Below, piece after piece: positions 1 to 10,664 of a stretch of 64,000 nucleotides of DNA. Below the pieces are notes generated by a model. The model did not search any database, was not told the DNA's origin, and saw nothing but the letters and a program-made list of their open reading frames with translations. A program made the translations under genes and the position numbers. The stretch lies in contig NC_006045.2 in the NCBI RefSeq assembly GCF_000006445.2, forward strand, positions 62,001 through 126,000, in the 5' to 3' direction. The DNA is from Debaryomyces hansenii CBS767 (Eukaryota; Ascomycota; Pichiomycetes; Serinales; Debaryomycetaceae). Positions within the stretch are counted from its first letter, which is position 1. Every line of letters begins with the position of its first letter.

Positions 1-525
1 TAAGCTCAAACTTTCGGAAATATGAAGACCGAAACCACTTGTATGTTGAAAATACTGGGGACGATAGGAATTTTTTTATTTAAGTTCTGCATGTAATTAA
101 GATATAGAATTTTACTTGATACTTAAAGTCTTAACTAACCGGCTAATGTATCTATAATTTCCTAATTCTCTTTCTATCTTTCTCGAAACTACTCCAATTT
201 TTCAACATATGTACATATGTATATTTGGGTTCTCAATATTTGGTGATTTCAGCCCGATCTTCTTATTTTAAGTAATTATATATTAAAGATATCAAATAGA
301 ATCGATACCGTGATGTTCCTAAAACATGCGAAGGTATCTGACAAAACCATTGTCGATAATTTTATAATCTCTTTCACTTTCTAAAATATTGCTGCATTTT
401 GATTCAAAAGATAGAATTATAGAACAATCATATACAATCATATTTAAAGTCGTATTCGACCACAAATCTACTGTCCATGATCATTACCATAAAAGAATAT
501 ATATATTAAGATATTGTCAAGAAAA
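1..525. other. AT-rich intergenic, no gene seen
   Basis: I see no coding frame, RNA gene or repeat of note. The stretch lies beyond the 3' end of the CFEM gene and probably holds its transcript end. Confidence 0.5.
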
Positions 526-2538
526 TTAAAAGAGAGCAATAGCAAATAAAGCTATTAATGAAGATAAACTCCATTGTTTGTTAACAGGCGATGAACCTTC
601 GAACACACTTGGACTGAAGGTAGCGGTTTCAAATGCATTAGAAATTGAAGATAAGCTGTACTCACTGGAAACTGAGATAGAAGAAACTAATTGGGAGTCT
701 GGAGAACCTGAATCTGATGATTCGTTTGCGATTGCAGTAGAACTAGAAGACGACAATAATTCATTTGTACCTGAAGTTGCGGCCGGGTTGATATCAGTTT
801 CTGTTACATGGCTGTTTGCATGCTTTGAAAGTTTAGATTGCGTATCATATTCGCTTGTGATAGCTTTAGCAGTTGTAGTTGGAATTGACTTACTAGTATT
901 TCTGTCACATGAAACGATTGTTGTGACAATACTTTCTGATTCTGTTGGAAGAGGGCAATAGGTAGTATAGGATGTGTGCTCTTCCGTGACAACGGTAAGA
1001 CCTGTTGTTTTTAAGATATTCGAACATTTGTTTGATTCACAGGATGTTATTGTAACAACAGTAGTAGATAATTCAACGTTGGTAGCATCACTACCAATTA
1101 CCGAAGTAGAAGTGTAATCTGCATTGGAGTCGGAGGATGTAAAGATTTCACCTGTTTTAGTGACAACTGGCCCATTAGATTTGGTGGAATTGAAGGTTGT
1201 CCTGTTATTAGTACAGGAAGAGCAAGTCGTAGCTGTTGTTACTGACTGATTTGTAATTGTGGAAGTGGCATTAGTGTGTCTTCCATCAGGATTAGTTGCA
1301 GCTACAGAAGAAACCGAAGAAGGAATTCCTGAAGCTGAATCAGTAGTGGCTGGCCCTGAAGAAGCTGAATCAGTAGTGGCTGACCCTGAAGAAGCTGGAT
1401 CAGTAGTTTCAGTAGCGGACGAAGAGTTTGCTGTACCAGTAACGGTAGAAGCGGCAGCGGCAGCTTGCAGTAAGTCAGCAGAAGCAGAAGCTGGAATATA
1501 CCAATAAGGACTTGGCACACCTGCACTGGAACAGACAGAAGTGGCTAAACTGGTAGCAGTTGAAACTCCACTACCTTCACAGTTTTCAGCAATACATTCG
1601 GCAACTTCACCACCCCAGTTTGACATAACGCAAAGACAGCCTGGGTCCCAGTATGGACATGGAGTAATACCGGTATCTTCTTCAACACATGGCTTGGCAC
1701 ATTCTGGGAGTTGATCGTAAAGCTTATCAGCGAAACCGTTAATAGATGCGGTACGTGCAACAGTAGGGAAAGTAGCGTATGGGTTTTCAGCTGTATCGGA
1801 GGTGGTTGGATCAGTGGTAGCTGGTGCTGAAGAAGCTGGTTCGGAGGTGGCTGGATCAGTGGTGGCTGGTGCTAAAGTAGTTGGTTCGGAGGAAGCTGGT
1901 TCAAATGATGCTGGCTCGGAAGAAGCTGGTTCAAAGGAAACTGGCTCGGAAGAAGCTGGTTCAAAGGAAACTGGCTCGGAAGAAGCTGGTTCAAAGGAAA
2001 CTGGCTCGGAAGAAGCTGGTTCAAAGGAAACTGGCTCGGAAGAAGCTGGTTCAAAGGAAACTGGTTCGCTGGTAGCTGGTGCTGAAGAAGCTGGCTCAGT
2101 GGTTTCAGCAGCGGATGAGGAAGTAACGTCATCAGTAATAGTAGCTTCTGCAGCCTCCAGTAAATCAGCTGAAGCTGAAGCTGGAATGAACCAAAATGGA
2201 CTTGGTACACCTGCACTGGAACAGATAGATGTAGCTAAACTTGTTGCAGTAACAACATTATCACCCTGACAATTTTCAGCAATACATTCGGCAACTGGAC
2301 CACCCCAGTTTGACATAACACAAAGACAGCCTGGGTCCCAGTATGGACATGGTGTGTTACCAGTGTCTTGCTGAACACATGGCTTAGCACATTCTGGAAG
2401 TCTATCGTAAATTTTATCAGCGAAACCATTGATCGACGCTGTGTGTGCAACAGTTGGATATGTTTCGTAATCAGCAGCATTGATTGAAGAAGCGTAAAAA
2501 CCAACTACAGCAGTAGCCAACAAATTGACGGAAAGCAT
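526..2538 (-). CDS. GPI-anchored cell-wall protein with two CFEM domains
   Basis: A 670-residue secreted protein. It has an N-terminal signal peptide (about residues 1-21), a first CFEM domain (about 23-108) and a second (about 251-345). Each has eight Cys in the CFEM pattern, and WDPGCLC carries the Asp that binds haem iron in Rbt5/Csa2-type proteins. A Ser/Thr/Pro-rich linker with ten-residue repeats joins the domains. The long Ser/Thr-rich tail has a second Cys cluster and ends in a hydrophobic GPI-addition signal (ending SLIALFAIALF). Family members in Candida take haem from haemoglobin and pass it across the wall, so haem or iron acquisition is the likely role. The two domains are nearly identical, which suggests recent internal duplication. 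A TATA-like stretch (ATATATAATAG, near 2595) lies about 60 bp upstream of the ATG. Family call is firm; haem binding is inferred. Confidence 0.93.
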   Translation of the reverse strand: MLSVNLLATAVVGFYASSINAADYETYPTVAHTASINGFADKIYDRLPECAKPCVQQDTGNTPCPYWDPGCLCVMSNWGGPVAECIAENCQGDNVVTATSLATSICSSAGVPSPFWFIPASASADLLEAAEATITDDVTSSSAAETTEPASSAPATSEPVSFEPASSEPVSFEPASSEPVSFEPASSEPVSFEPASSEPVSFEPASSEPASFEPASSEPTTLAPATTDPATSEPASSAPATTDPTTSDTAENPYATFPTVARTASINGFADKLYDQLPECAKPCVEEDTGITPCPYWDPGCLCVMSNWGGEVAECIAENCEGSGVSTATSLATSVCSSAGVPSPYWYIPASASADLLQAAAAASTVTGTANSSSATETTDPASSGSATTDSASSGPATTDSASGIPSSVSSVAATNPDGRHTNATSTITNQSVTTATTCSSCTNNRTTFNSTKSNGPVVTKTGEIFTSSDSNADYTSTSVIGSDATNVELSTTVVTITSCESNKCSNILKTTGLTVVTEEHTSYTTYCPLPTESESIVTTIVSCDRNTSKSIPTTTAKAITSEYDTQSKLSKHANSHVTETDINPAATSGTNELLSSSSSTAIANESSDSGSPDSQLVSSISVSSEYSLSSISNAFETATFSPSVFEGSSPVNKQWSLSSLIALFAIALF
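1921..2070. repeat. 30-bp minisatellite, five copies, inside the CFEM gene
   Basis: Five near-identical 30-bp units lie head to tail. A degenerate unit lies just to the left (about 1890-1920), and the last copy diverges at its end. On the minus strand they encode SSEPVSFEPA repeated at about residues 157-206, in the linker between the two CFEM domains. The length is a multiple of three, so copy number can change without breaking the frame. Confidence 0.93.
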
Positions 2539-3504
2539 TTTGTATAAACGAAGGTGTGTTTTCTTCTGACTTCAGGTTAATAGATACTAATTGAATATAT
2601 AATAGTGGGAGAATAAGGGACTATTTATATGTATTTGACCGATCAAATATAAAAACTTTTAGTGAAAGCGAATTTGTCAAAGATGCATAAGGTTCGTAAA
2701 TCACCGGCTGCGGGTTTACTGATGAATCAGATAATTGGAACAACAACAAATAATAAGTACTAAAAGGATATCTGCAGCGCAGTACGCTGTTCATGACAAA
2801 GAAAATGCCGTCAACCGAAACGAGCCGATTATGTACAAGTTATAAAATTTGCACATAAATGCATCATGTTGTATTTGCGGTACGGACCTTGTTATATTGA
2901 TAATAATCCAATCGGAGATATCGCTGTCTAAAGTCTAATGCGCGAAATTTAAAAGGATAACTTGCATATTTCTTGGAACTCTCTCATTTCAGAGGTGCTT
3001 TAGACATACGATTGGTAGAAAAAGCTATATTTACAGAAACATATTATCGTCATCTCTAGTCGTACGTCGTGAGTATGTGAATCGTTACTCATCTGTAAGG
3101 TTTCGTAGAATAGTACTATAACTTCAGATAAATTTGACGGAGAGATTTTTAAGGAACCTATTCAATCCTATATGTGAATAGATAGCACTGCTAATATATT
3201 TTGAGATTAATATCCGTGCAAAAATACTGTTGCTCGAACAGGAATCAACACCAAAGTATCAAATCAATATTAAAAGGTGAAAAGGTAGTGGACTTTAAGG
3301 ACTCAAGAATGTAAGAGAACACAAGTATACAGATATTAACTATATATGCATGTGTTGAAAAACCTATACAGCGCTGCAAAAGATGGTGTATAAGTTTTTT
3401 CGTTACGTGTAATGATCAAAGGTAGGGTAACACAGACTTATAAACGAGGGATGAACAACGAAAAGCTAAACCACCGTTAACTATCCAATTAACATGGACG
3501 TATG
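2539..3504. other. Intergenic, upstream of the CFEM gene
   Basis: About 1 kb without a coding frame. The right-hand side of the CFEM gene is its 5' side, so this stretch holds its promoter. I recognise no defined operator. Confidence 0.4.
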
Positions 3505-4183
3505 TACTTCTCTGGCGAAGAGAGTAAGGATATCACATACGATGACCCCGAGAATGAATGCATCAGAATAACCCCAGAATTATAATTTTGAGTACAAAAT
3601 GAAAATGAACAAAACATAAGGGTATTTTTGGATACTCACTTGCAAAGGATCCGAAGTAAGAACGAGCAAAAGCCCTCTTGGGAGAGTTAGTATACAAGAG
3701 TGACGCGTCTGTCTTGATAGTATGTATCCTATTGATGCCTGCTCTTGCTTATATCACCAATTCATTAATAGCAGCTGAAATTTAGGGAGATGAATAGTGA
3801 TGAATTCAAGGAAGGTTACCTTGTCCCTCTTGATAATGCTACTAAAGTATCAAGTATAAAACGTCGACCATTATTGGATGAAGACTTACCCACTTGGAGG
3901 TGCTATAAATAGGGAACATGATATCCAAGAATACTTTAATGACGAAATAGCAAGCACAATCAAGAGACTTTATCGGGATGGGTGATATGGACAACTGTTT
4001 TGTCAATCCATCAATCGTAAGAGCGCCATTGAGTCAACCTGATTTCGTTCATATGATAAATAAGTCGGAATTGGGCATGCAATATCGCGAGATCGTTTTT
4101 GGAATAGGTGATTACAAAAAGGGGAACTATGATTGACACAAGGATTTGAAGAATTGAAGGCGGCTATAGAGAGTCATTACTGA
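3505..4183 (+). pseudogene. Unidentified decayed coding remnants
   Basis: Short coding-like stretches follow one another on the plus strand in shifting frames. Examples are peptides starting YFSGEESKDITYDDPENE (from 3505), SDEFKEGYLVPLDN (about 3797), HDIQEYFNDEIASTIKRL (about 3918) and NCFVNPSIVRAPLSQPDF (about 3993), separated by stops and frameshifts. Amino-acid composition resembles protein more than random AT-rich DNA, which suggests a dead gene with several lesions. I do not recognise the family. Chance open frames cannot be excluded. Confidence 0.35.
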
Positions 4184-4299
4184 GTCTGAGGAGGTTGAGG
4201 CTGCATTCAATTGAGAAATTATTTGAAGATAAGGAATGGTAGAAGAACATGATTTATTAATTTATTTAATTCGACACTCTATCTACTAATATATTCATC

Positions 4300-4936
4300 T
4301 CATCTAATTGAATAAATGTTTTTAGAACCAAAAATCAATTTCATTTTTTCCCGCAGAATAAGGGCCTTTTCAGCAGAGATGACTTTCAGCTTACCAGCAG
4401 CTTCAGCAGATGAGACTGCCAGCTGAGCAGATTCTTTAAGGGGTATTGCCTTCAGTTGCAAGGATGCCTCGATTGGGGCAATTTCCAGAGCCGTGTCACC
4501 TTTCGCTGAAGCAATAGCTTGTTGAACAGCACTTTCAAGTTCATCAGCCTCCAGTTGCAAATCTTCTTGAATACAAGCAATGTCATCATTACCATTTTGT
4601 TCTGCTGTTGCAAAAGTGTGTTGTGCAGCAACCTTAAGAGAAGCAGACTCCAGTTGGGCGCCAGCGACAATAGATAAATTTTTCAATTGTGCAGCCAGTT
4701 CAACTGAGCTAGCTGCGCCTCCGGCAGCACTGTTAGCAGACCCACCTCATTTGAAACAGCATTTTTGGCTGACTGTATAACAGCTGCTCTAAGGGCAGCA
4801 ACTTTCAGTTCTAGAGCTTTTTCAATACTGGCAAGATTTCTTGGAGCAACGACTTCCGACAATTTGGTGGTTTCAATGGGCCCTGCAACTGCAAGAGCAA
4901 TCAAATAGGAGCATCAATTGTGGTTGTAAATTTCAT
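4300..4936 (-). pseudogene. Frameshifted Ala/Leu-rich secreted protein
   Basis: The ATG at 4936 starts MKFTTTIDAPI, then a stop intervenes. A one-base shift near 4902 restores LIALAVAGPIETT, which with the first part looks like a signal peptide. The frame runs to about 4740 and shifts again. It continues with SAAGGAASSVELAAQLKN and runs to a stop at 4300. The intact product would be about 200 residues, low in aromatics, with a loosely periodic Ala/Leu/Glu pattern (ALELKVAAL, AQLESASLKVAAQ, ADELESAVQQAIASA) that predicts helices. Two frameshifts make it a pseudogene unless the assembly is wrong. The family is unknown to me. Confidence 0.6.
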
Positions 4937-5673
4937 CGTAAGTAGTCTGGATTGTTCTATTTTTAATTAAGAAATATTTAGATTATGAGTTGATATTTAT
5001 ACATATTCGTCGTTGCAAATTTATCACCTTTTATTATTTTTCAGTAAGAGCAAAGGTTTCTTGAAAAGTACCAAGATAATACTTACTGTGTCGGTGCTTT
5101 GCTATCAATGCTATATACGATAAAAGATCATGCACACATTATTTTATAAAAATTAGTTTTATTCTTCATGCATATTAACTTTAGAAAGTGTTAATGATGA
5201 GGCGGCAAATAATTGGTAGATTTTTGCAGTAATTTCATACCTCTTCTGTAAGTATGTTAATTGCACGCGGTATGAACTCGATCCTGCCGATTTTATCCCC
5301 ACAAGGGGCTGAAGACGCATGTGACGCAATTTCTTAGCTATCTAATACAAAAATTGAAAATCAAAACCATTACTTCCCAAGAACCTTTAAAACGCCCCCG
5401 ATGTAATCAGATTTTTCCGCCGCTTCTCAAAAATCTTTACAATGGAATTTCCAATTAGCTGAAGATTCAGGTAGCTAATCATTTATACTTGAACTAGATC
5501 CGTATCGCACGAGCATGATTCTCACGTTATCGGCGCGACCTTTAGCGGCAATTTTTGTAATGATGATCGTAAGCTTGAAGTAAAAATTTGATCCTTTTAA
5601 TCAAGTCGAAATTCAAAAAACTTCAAAACTAATCTTCTTGTGAAAGAGTGAAGAAAAAGAAATCACTTCTATA
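4937..5673. other. Intergenic region between divergent units
   Basis: 737 bp separate the broken Ala-rich gene (minus) from the zinc-cluster regulator (plus). No coding frame or structured repeat is seen. Promoters for both sides presumably lie here. Confidence 0.4.
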
Positions 5674-7806
5674 ATGAAGAGTTCTGGATATGAACTGAAA
5701 AGAGACAAAATCTCCTACGCTTGTGGAAGGTGTAGAAAGCGTAAAATAAAATGTGATCGTAAGCTCCCAAGTTGTAGCTCATGTTCAGAATTAGGAGAGA
5801 CAGGAAGTTGCAAATATGAGTCTGATAAATGGCAAACAGATTTGATGGTATATGAACCTGGAAATGCACAATTGCGAAAAGAAGTAGGGGTTTTGAGAAC
5901 TAAAATAAGGTTGCTAGAGAATACGGTCAGTACTCAAAGGGTAAATTTAGATGCGATGGAAAGGAATACAAGAGACGAACTGAATTTATATGATGAAACG
6001 GATGAAGCGAAATTAAAGGTCAATATGTCTAATTTCCATAGCATTCTCTTGAAAAATTTAAGATTAACGTATTATGGGCCTACAAACTACCTAAGTCTTT
6101 TAATGAATGACCCATATGGCACAAGACTATTTGCAAAATATGCAGAGCTTCAAGAAAAAAAGTTAATAGAAATCGAGAGCCATAGTAGTCTCGACTATAG
6201 CGTTTTAAAACAAAACCGCATAGAACCGGACACGGAAGATTGTTCTCGTATTCCCGAACCATTGCAAATGCAGATACCACTTATACCACGGGATAAAACT
6301 TTAATATATCTAGTTGAGCGATTCTTTCAAATTTGCTATCCATTAGCTCCATTTCTCGATAAAGATAATTTTATGAAAAGCATTTCTCCATTATGGGAGA
6401 ATGGAGGCTATTCACAGAATAATATAATTCTACTCAAATGTGGAACATTAGCGTCATTATTGATTGTTTTAAGATTTTCATCGTTGTCCTTATCGTCAGA
6501 AAGATATCTAGTGGAACCAGAAGTGGCTATACCGTCTACCTACGTTGAATATTCCAAGGTGTTACTTCTATCTTCCAAAGGGTCTGGAAGAATTAATTTA
6601 AGTATTATTCAAGCAATTTTGCTTTTACGAACGTATAAGACAATTTGTCCCGAAGATGATAATGAATCAACAGATACCAGGATATTATTAGGAATTGCTA
6701 CCGATATGGCAATAATTCAAGGACTTTCCTTGAATACTAGAATGAATCGGTTTATTTCAAAGGACGAATTATATATTCGAAAGAAACTTTGGTTACAACT
6801 TTTTTATGATGATGCATCTAATTCATTCAACTTCGGCATACAAACATCAATTTGTGAATTTGAAACAGAAGAATTTGCTAAATTATTGGAGGAAGTGGGA
6901 ACTCCGCTTGAAAATGAAAAGAAATATATAACGAGACAATTTAAAATGAAAATTCAGGTCGCATCATTAATAAGGAAGGTAGTTTTATTAATGAATCATA
7001 GAAACCAAGAGATCAGTGTATCTGAAGTCACAAATATTTTGAATGATTTTGATAGACTATTACATGAGGAAATGTATAGCTTTGACCAACTAATCAATTA
7101 TGATTCAAGTTTCACGAGCAGCGAAATAAGTTATAGAGTTCTGGAATATATCATGAAGATAGATCTCTATTATAAATCATTCATGCTATATTACTTTTTG
7201 TTTTTAAACTGGGATAATGATATATCCTTAGACTATTCTAGAGCACATTTCCTTCATTTGGCACTTGAGAAGGGAATTATTTTAACTCTCTTAGGTGATT
7301 ATTTTACTAAAGATAAAAGCTTTTTCTTTGGGCCTGAGTTTGAAAAATTAGTTGGTACTTGTATTTGGTCGTCATTAGCGAAGATAATACCTTCTATGGT
7401 ATGTTTATTATGTCGTTCACTTGATGGTGAATATAATATTTTTATGGCGTTTAAAAACTTCAAATCATCGTGTTTTGACATCATGTCGTGGGCAAATATA
7501 GACTGTATGGATAATACTAGCTCTATAAAGAATATCTTGAAGAAGTATCAAGATATATATCAAAAATGTGTACAGCTTCATACTAAGTATTTCATTACTT
7601 ACAAGGTTTGTGTATGTCTTCACTTTAGTTTAGACTTTATCCAAAATACTTATCCAACTTTTTTTCAAGACATTTTCTCGAAAACTAGTAATTCTATTGA
7701 AGAGCTTGCCAGTTTCCTAGATTCTGATAATCATGACACTCTCAAAAATTTTATTGATTATAATTTCGATTACAATCTATTTCTGACGTTTTTGGAAGAC
7801 AGTTAG
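5674..7806 (+). CDS. Zn(II)2Cys6 transcription factor
   Basis: A 710-residue nuclear regulator. The binuclear zinc cluster is at about residues 17-47 (CGRCRKRKIKCDRKLPSC, then CSELGETGSC), and the basic residues between the second and third Cys contact DNA. A short coiled linker follows (about 70-100). The rest resembles the fungal middle homology region, with RFFQICYPLAPFLDKDNF (about 218) and ILLGIATDMAIIQGLSLN (about 349) as hallmark segments. The same architecture and similar phrases occur in the regulator at 18125-20821, so the two are probably paralogues. Target genes cannot be read from sequence. The start is the first ATG and gives a normal short N-terminus. Confidence 0.93.
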   Translation: MKSSGYELKRDKISYACGRCRKRKIKCDRKLPSCSSCSELGETGSCKYESDKWQTDLMVYEPGNAQLRKEVGVLRTKIRLLENTVSTQRVNLDAMERNTRDELNLYDETDEAKLKVNMSNFHSILLKNLRLTYYGPTNYLSLLMNDPYGTRLFAKYAELQEKKLIEIESHSSLDYSVLKQNRIEPDTEDCSRIPEPLQMQIPLIPRDKTLIYLVERFFQICYPLAPFLDKDNFMKSISPLWENGGYSQNNIILLKCGTLASLLIVLRFSSLSLSSERYLVEPEVAIPSTYVEYSKVLLLSSKGSGRINLSIIQAILLLRTYKTICPEDDNESTDTRILLGIATDMAIIQGLSLNTRMNRFISKDELYIRKKLWLQLFYDDASNSFNFGIQTSICEFETEEFAKLLEEVGTPLENEKKYITRQFKMKIQVASLIRKVVLLMNHRNQEISVSEVTNILNDFDRLLHEEMYSFDQLINYDSSFTSSEISYRVLEYIMKIDLYYKSFMLYYFLFLNWDNDISLDYSRAHFLHLALEKGIILTLLGDYFTKDKSFFFGPEFEKLVGTCIWSSLAKIIPSMVCLLCRSLDGEYNIFMAFKNFKSSCFDIMSWANIDCMDNTSSIKNILKKYQDIYQKCVQLHTKYFITYKVCVCLHFSLDFIQNTYPTFFQDIFSKTSNSIEELASFLDSDNHDTLKNFIDYNFDYNLFLTFLEDS

Positions 7807-8228
7807 ATATGGATTACGAAAAAAAAAAAGACTAAGGATGATAATAATTATGAGGACTTGAAAATCTGAAGAATTACGGAATCGAGATATCGATCCAAAC
7901 GCGTAGCAAACTTTCTTAGAGAAACAACCCCGAATTCAAAGTGCAATTCATGTCCCCAAATATAACCAGGAAACTACAAATGGGTGTCAATGAATGGTAA
8001 CTGAAAAATGTTTATAAATTTCAATAAATTAGTAGGAAATCTTCTTATATTAGATATGCGATTTTGGAAAGAAACATATAAAGAAAAAACGGTGATATTC
8101 CGATTGAGGGTTAGTTGGCCAGCTTGTTTTGGAGAGTTTGAAGAGTTTTTATAAATTATATTGTTTAGAGAGAGAAGAAGAAATAGAAATTGAATCAGGA
8201 AATCGCTATGGGTTTGCTGGGCATTTAG
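7807..8228. other. Intergenic, no gene seen
   Basis: A 9-A run follows the stop of the regulator. No supported coding frame is present. Confidence 0.4.
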
Positions 8229-8710
8229 AAAGTAACAGGGTTTAGTGGTTTTGAAGTCAACTTCTTGAACTATTACAAACATCTTCATAATGCTGGATAT
8301 AACATTTTAATTTATGATATCAGAAACCATGATCTAGGTGGTGATGCAGATGGAAAAACGTTTGGTTTAGGCCTCTTTGAATATCGCGATGTTATTGGGT
8401 CATTGCAATATGTAAACTCAAGGCCAAATACCAAAATGATGGAGAAAGCGTTGAATATAGTCGATCTGATGAAGTTGTAAATTTCCTCAGAAGAAATTCT
8501 TTCAATATATTAAATACAAATATTATACAACTAATGCGATCCAGCTTGATTATCTATCTCGAATAAAGTATGCAAAAAGTGTCACGCTTCCTACGAAAAA
8601 TTTTCAATTGAGGTTATCATTCAGGCATAAATGGTGTTCAAGCTATCTATCATAGCTTGGGTTTTAAAGAAGAAGAACTTCACTGGATCGAAGGATCTGA
8701 TGAGAGATAT
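8229..8710 (+). pseudogene. Alpha/beta-hydrolase remnant
   Basis: An open frame without an ATG (from 8229) reads VTGFSGFEVNFLNYYKHL, then NILIYDIRNHDLGGDADG, then GLFEYRDVIGSLQYVNSR. This is the strand-3 to helix region typical of yeast alpha/beta hydrolases (YD-RNHG-S pattern). The frame dies at 8480. Near 8645-8710, in another frame, AIYHSLGFKEEELHWIEG matches the family's C-terminal part. The nucleophile elbow and most of the centre are missing. This is a dead gene with a large internal loss. The family call rests on motif memory. Confidence 0.55.
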
Positions 8711-9683
8711 ATAATTATTTTGAATAGTTCGATAAATTCTTCGATTGATTTAATTAATTGTATTTCAACCTGTCACTCCAGCACACAATATTCTACAGTA
8801 AACATGAAGATATATACAGCATTTTCCGGATTTCTTAGAATTGCTTACACGATTAATCAAGTATTAGTTTCCCAATTACAGACGATTCTTTGCAATTTCA
8901 AATGGTCAGATCCCGCTCCATACAAATGTGGTTCCCAACATTAAAGATCAATTGAACATTCATTCTTGTATCAACTTAAAATACCACGAAAAATCGAAAT
9001 CGAAATCGAAATGCTAAAAAGCTTATTTTGCCAATACTGAATACTTTATTTCATGATTTCTAGTACACAAACACTATTTTTCATATTTTTGTAACAAATA
9101 CTTCGCTAGTATCGGAAATGCTTACTGACATCATGCTAAATATATCAATAGATGTCTTCAATAAATTACAAATAAACTTTTGGTTGTAACCTAGATATCA
9201 ATGTTTAACGCATGCTTGCGTATGCGATTTGCTCTTTGCAGACAAAATTACTTGTAGCCAAACAATTATTGTAAATATGGTATTTTTAGTATATTTTCAG
9301 GGTAAGAGTAAACCAGAACAGTGCTGCAAAGTTATGTAAAAAGGCCAATATAAACAAAACTGGCCTATTCTTAAAATTGCATCTATTTGAAAGCGGTGAA
9401 TTTGGTTTCAATGGTCGCAAAAAATAAAACATTTCCCACGCTCCAAAAATTCAAAAAAGGTTGACTAATATCAATATATATATTTATAAAATACGAATTT
9501 CCAATATATCATATTTGTTTTGGATGTGCATTTTATAATAACTTTCTTTTATACTTATGTTCTATACTTGATTTTATATTCATTAATCCTAAATTCAATC
9601 AAGCATCTTGCTTGAAATATGAATAAATATTCTGCCTTGACACTTGTTTTGGATTGAGTAAGATCACACCACACTTTTAAATT
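8711..9683. other. Intergenic, AT-rich
   Basis: Nearly 1 kb with no convincing gene. A small ATCGAA hexamer repeat (three copies) lies at about 8993-9010. A long AT run surrounds 9470-9490. Confidence 0.4.
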
Positions 9684-10664
9684 TTAAAATTTTTGAAACC
9701 AAGCAGCAATTTCACCTACATTCTGATCCACAACATCTGGCTGATCATAATGTTGAAAGTGAGATTTATCATTCCATATAAGTCTCTTTCTATCAGTAGG
9801 AATGGAATCAAAATGTCTTCTTGCTGCAGCGTGATTCATACAATTATCGCCATGGATAATTAAAGCCGGTTTAGTGAGCTTTGCAACACCTTCAACAGTA
9901 GAATAACTAAAATGATCCAAGTCACTCATGACAGCATACCGGTTTTCGAAGTTCTTCAAAGTCCATGGCCCATACCATGACCAAATAACTGGACCCGGCA
10001 ATCCTGCCAAAGATCCAACATTCGCATCCGCGATCTTTGGATCAACTAAAGGTTGGTAAATGACCTCCCCGGTTGTGTTGTAAAGATCTCGTGCTTTTTT
10101 TGCTCTTTCAATTCTGGCATCGTAAAGTGCTTTCCCTTGTTCTGGAGTAGGCATTTTCATGGTCGCCACATCTGCACCCAGTTTCCAATCAACGCAACCA
10201 GCACAAATCATATAAATATCTGTTTCAAGATCACGGTAGTAGCCTGAAACCGATGACACGCCAGCAACTCTATCATCGTATGAAGCGATATCCAAAGATT
10301 GCGCTCCTCCTTGACAAACGCCAACAAGAAAGATTTTCGATTTATCAATATCATCTCTTTGAATAAGATAATCTATTCCAGCAACTGCATCTTCGTTCTT
10401 CATTTTAGGATTCTCTAATCTTCTTGGTTCCCCGGTGCTTTCACCAACAGTGCGAGGATCAAAAATCAATGCAGCATATCCTTGGTTTGCGAGACGAGTA
10501 CCATATTGCATTGGGGCCTGTTCCTTTACAAAGGAATAAGGACCAATGATTATAACAGCAGGAGGATTAGATACATTATTTGGACGATATAACACACCAG
10601 CAATTTTTTCACCATGAGATGGATAACTTACTGTTTCAGTTGTGTATTGACCAAGAAAAGACAT
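9684..10664 (-). CDS. Dienelactone-hydrolase-like alpha/beta hydrolase, Cys nucleophile
   Basis: A 326-residue cytosolic alpha/beta hydrolase without signal peptide. The nucleophile elbow reads GVCQGG with Cys117 where most family members have Ser. Cys is the nucleophile in bacterial dienelactone hydrolase (GYCLGG). Other fold landmarks are YAALIFDPRTVGES (strand and loop after the oxyanion region), PALIIHGDNC (acid-residue strand; Asp about 273) and WNDKSHFQHYDQ (catalytic His region). The substrate is unknown; small esters or lactones are likely. The style resembles bacterial proteins, so horizontal origin is possible. It stands alone between two pseudogenes. Confidence 0.85.
   Translation of the reverse strand: MSFLGQYTTETVSYPSHGEKIAGVLYRPNNVSNPPAVIIIGPYSFVKEQAPMQYGTRLANQGYAALIFDPRTVGESTGEPRRLENPKMKNEDAVAGIDYLIQRDDIDKSKIFLVGVCQGGAQSLDIASYDDRVAGVSSVSGYYRDLETDIYMICAGCVDWKLGADVATMKMPTPEQGKALYDARIERAKKARDLYNTTGEVIYQPLVDPKIADANVGSLAGLPGPVIWSWYGPWTLKNFENRYAVMSDLDHFSYSTVEGVAKLTKPALIIHGDNCMNHAAARRHFDSIPTDRKRLIWNDKSHFQHYDQPDVVDQNVGEIAAWFQKF

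Noticed and set aside
1802..2269. 155-codon plus-strand frame with GSEEAGSKET repeats
   Set aside because: It is the antisense of the CFEM repeat region. The repeat unit has no stops in several frames.
8993..9010. ATCGAA hexamer in three copies
   Set aside because: Too short to separate from chance slippage and not near a gene start.
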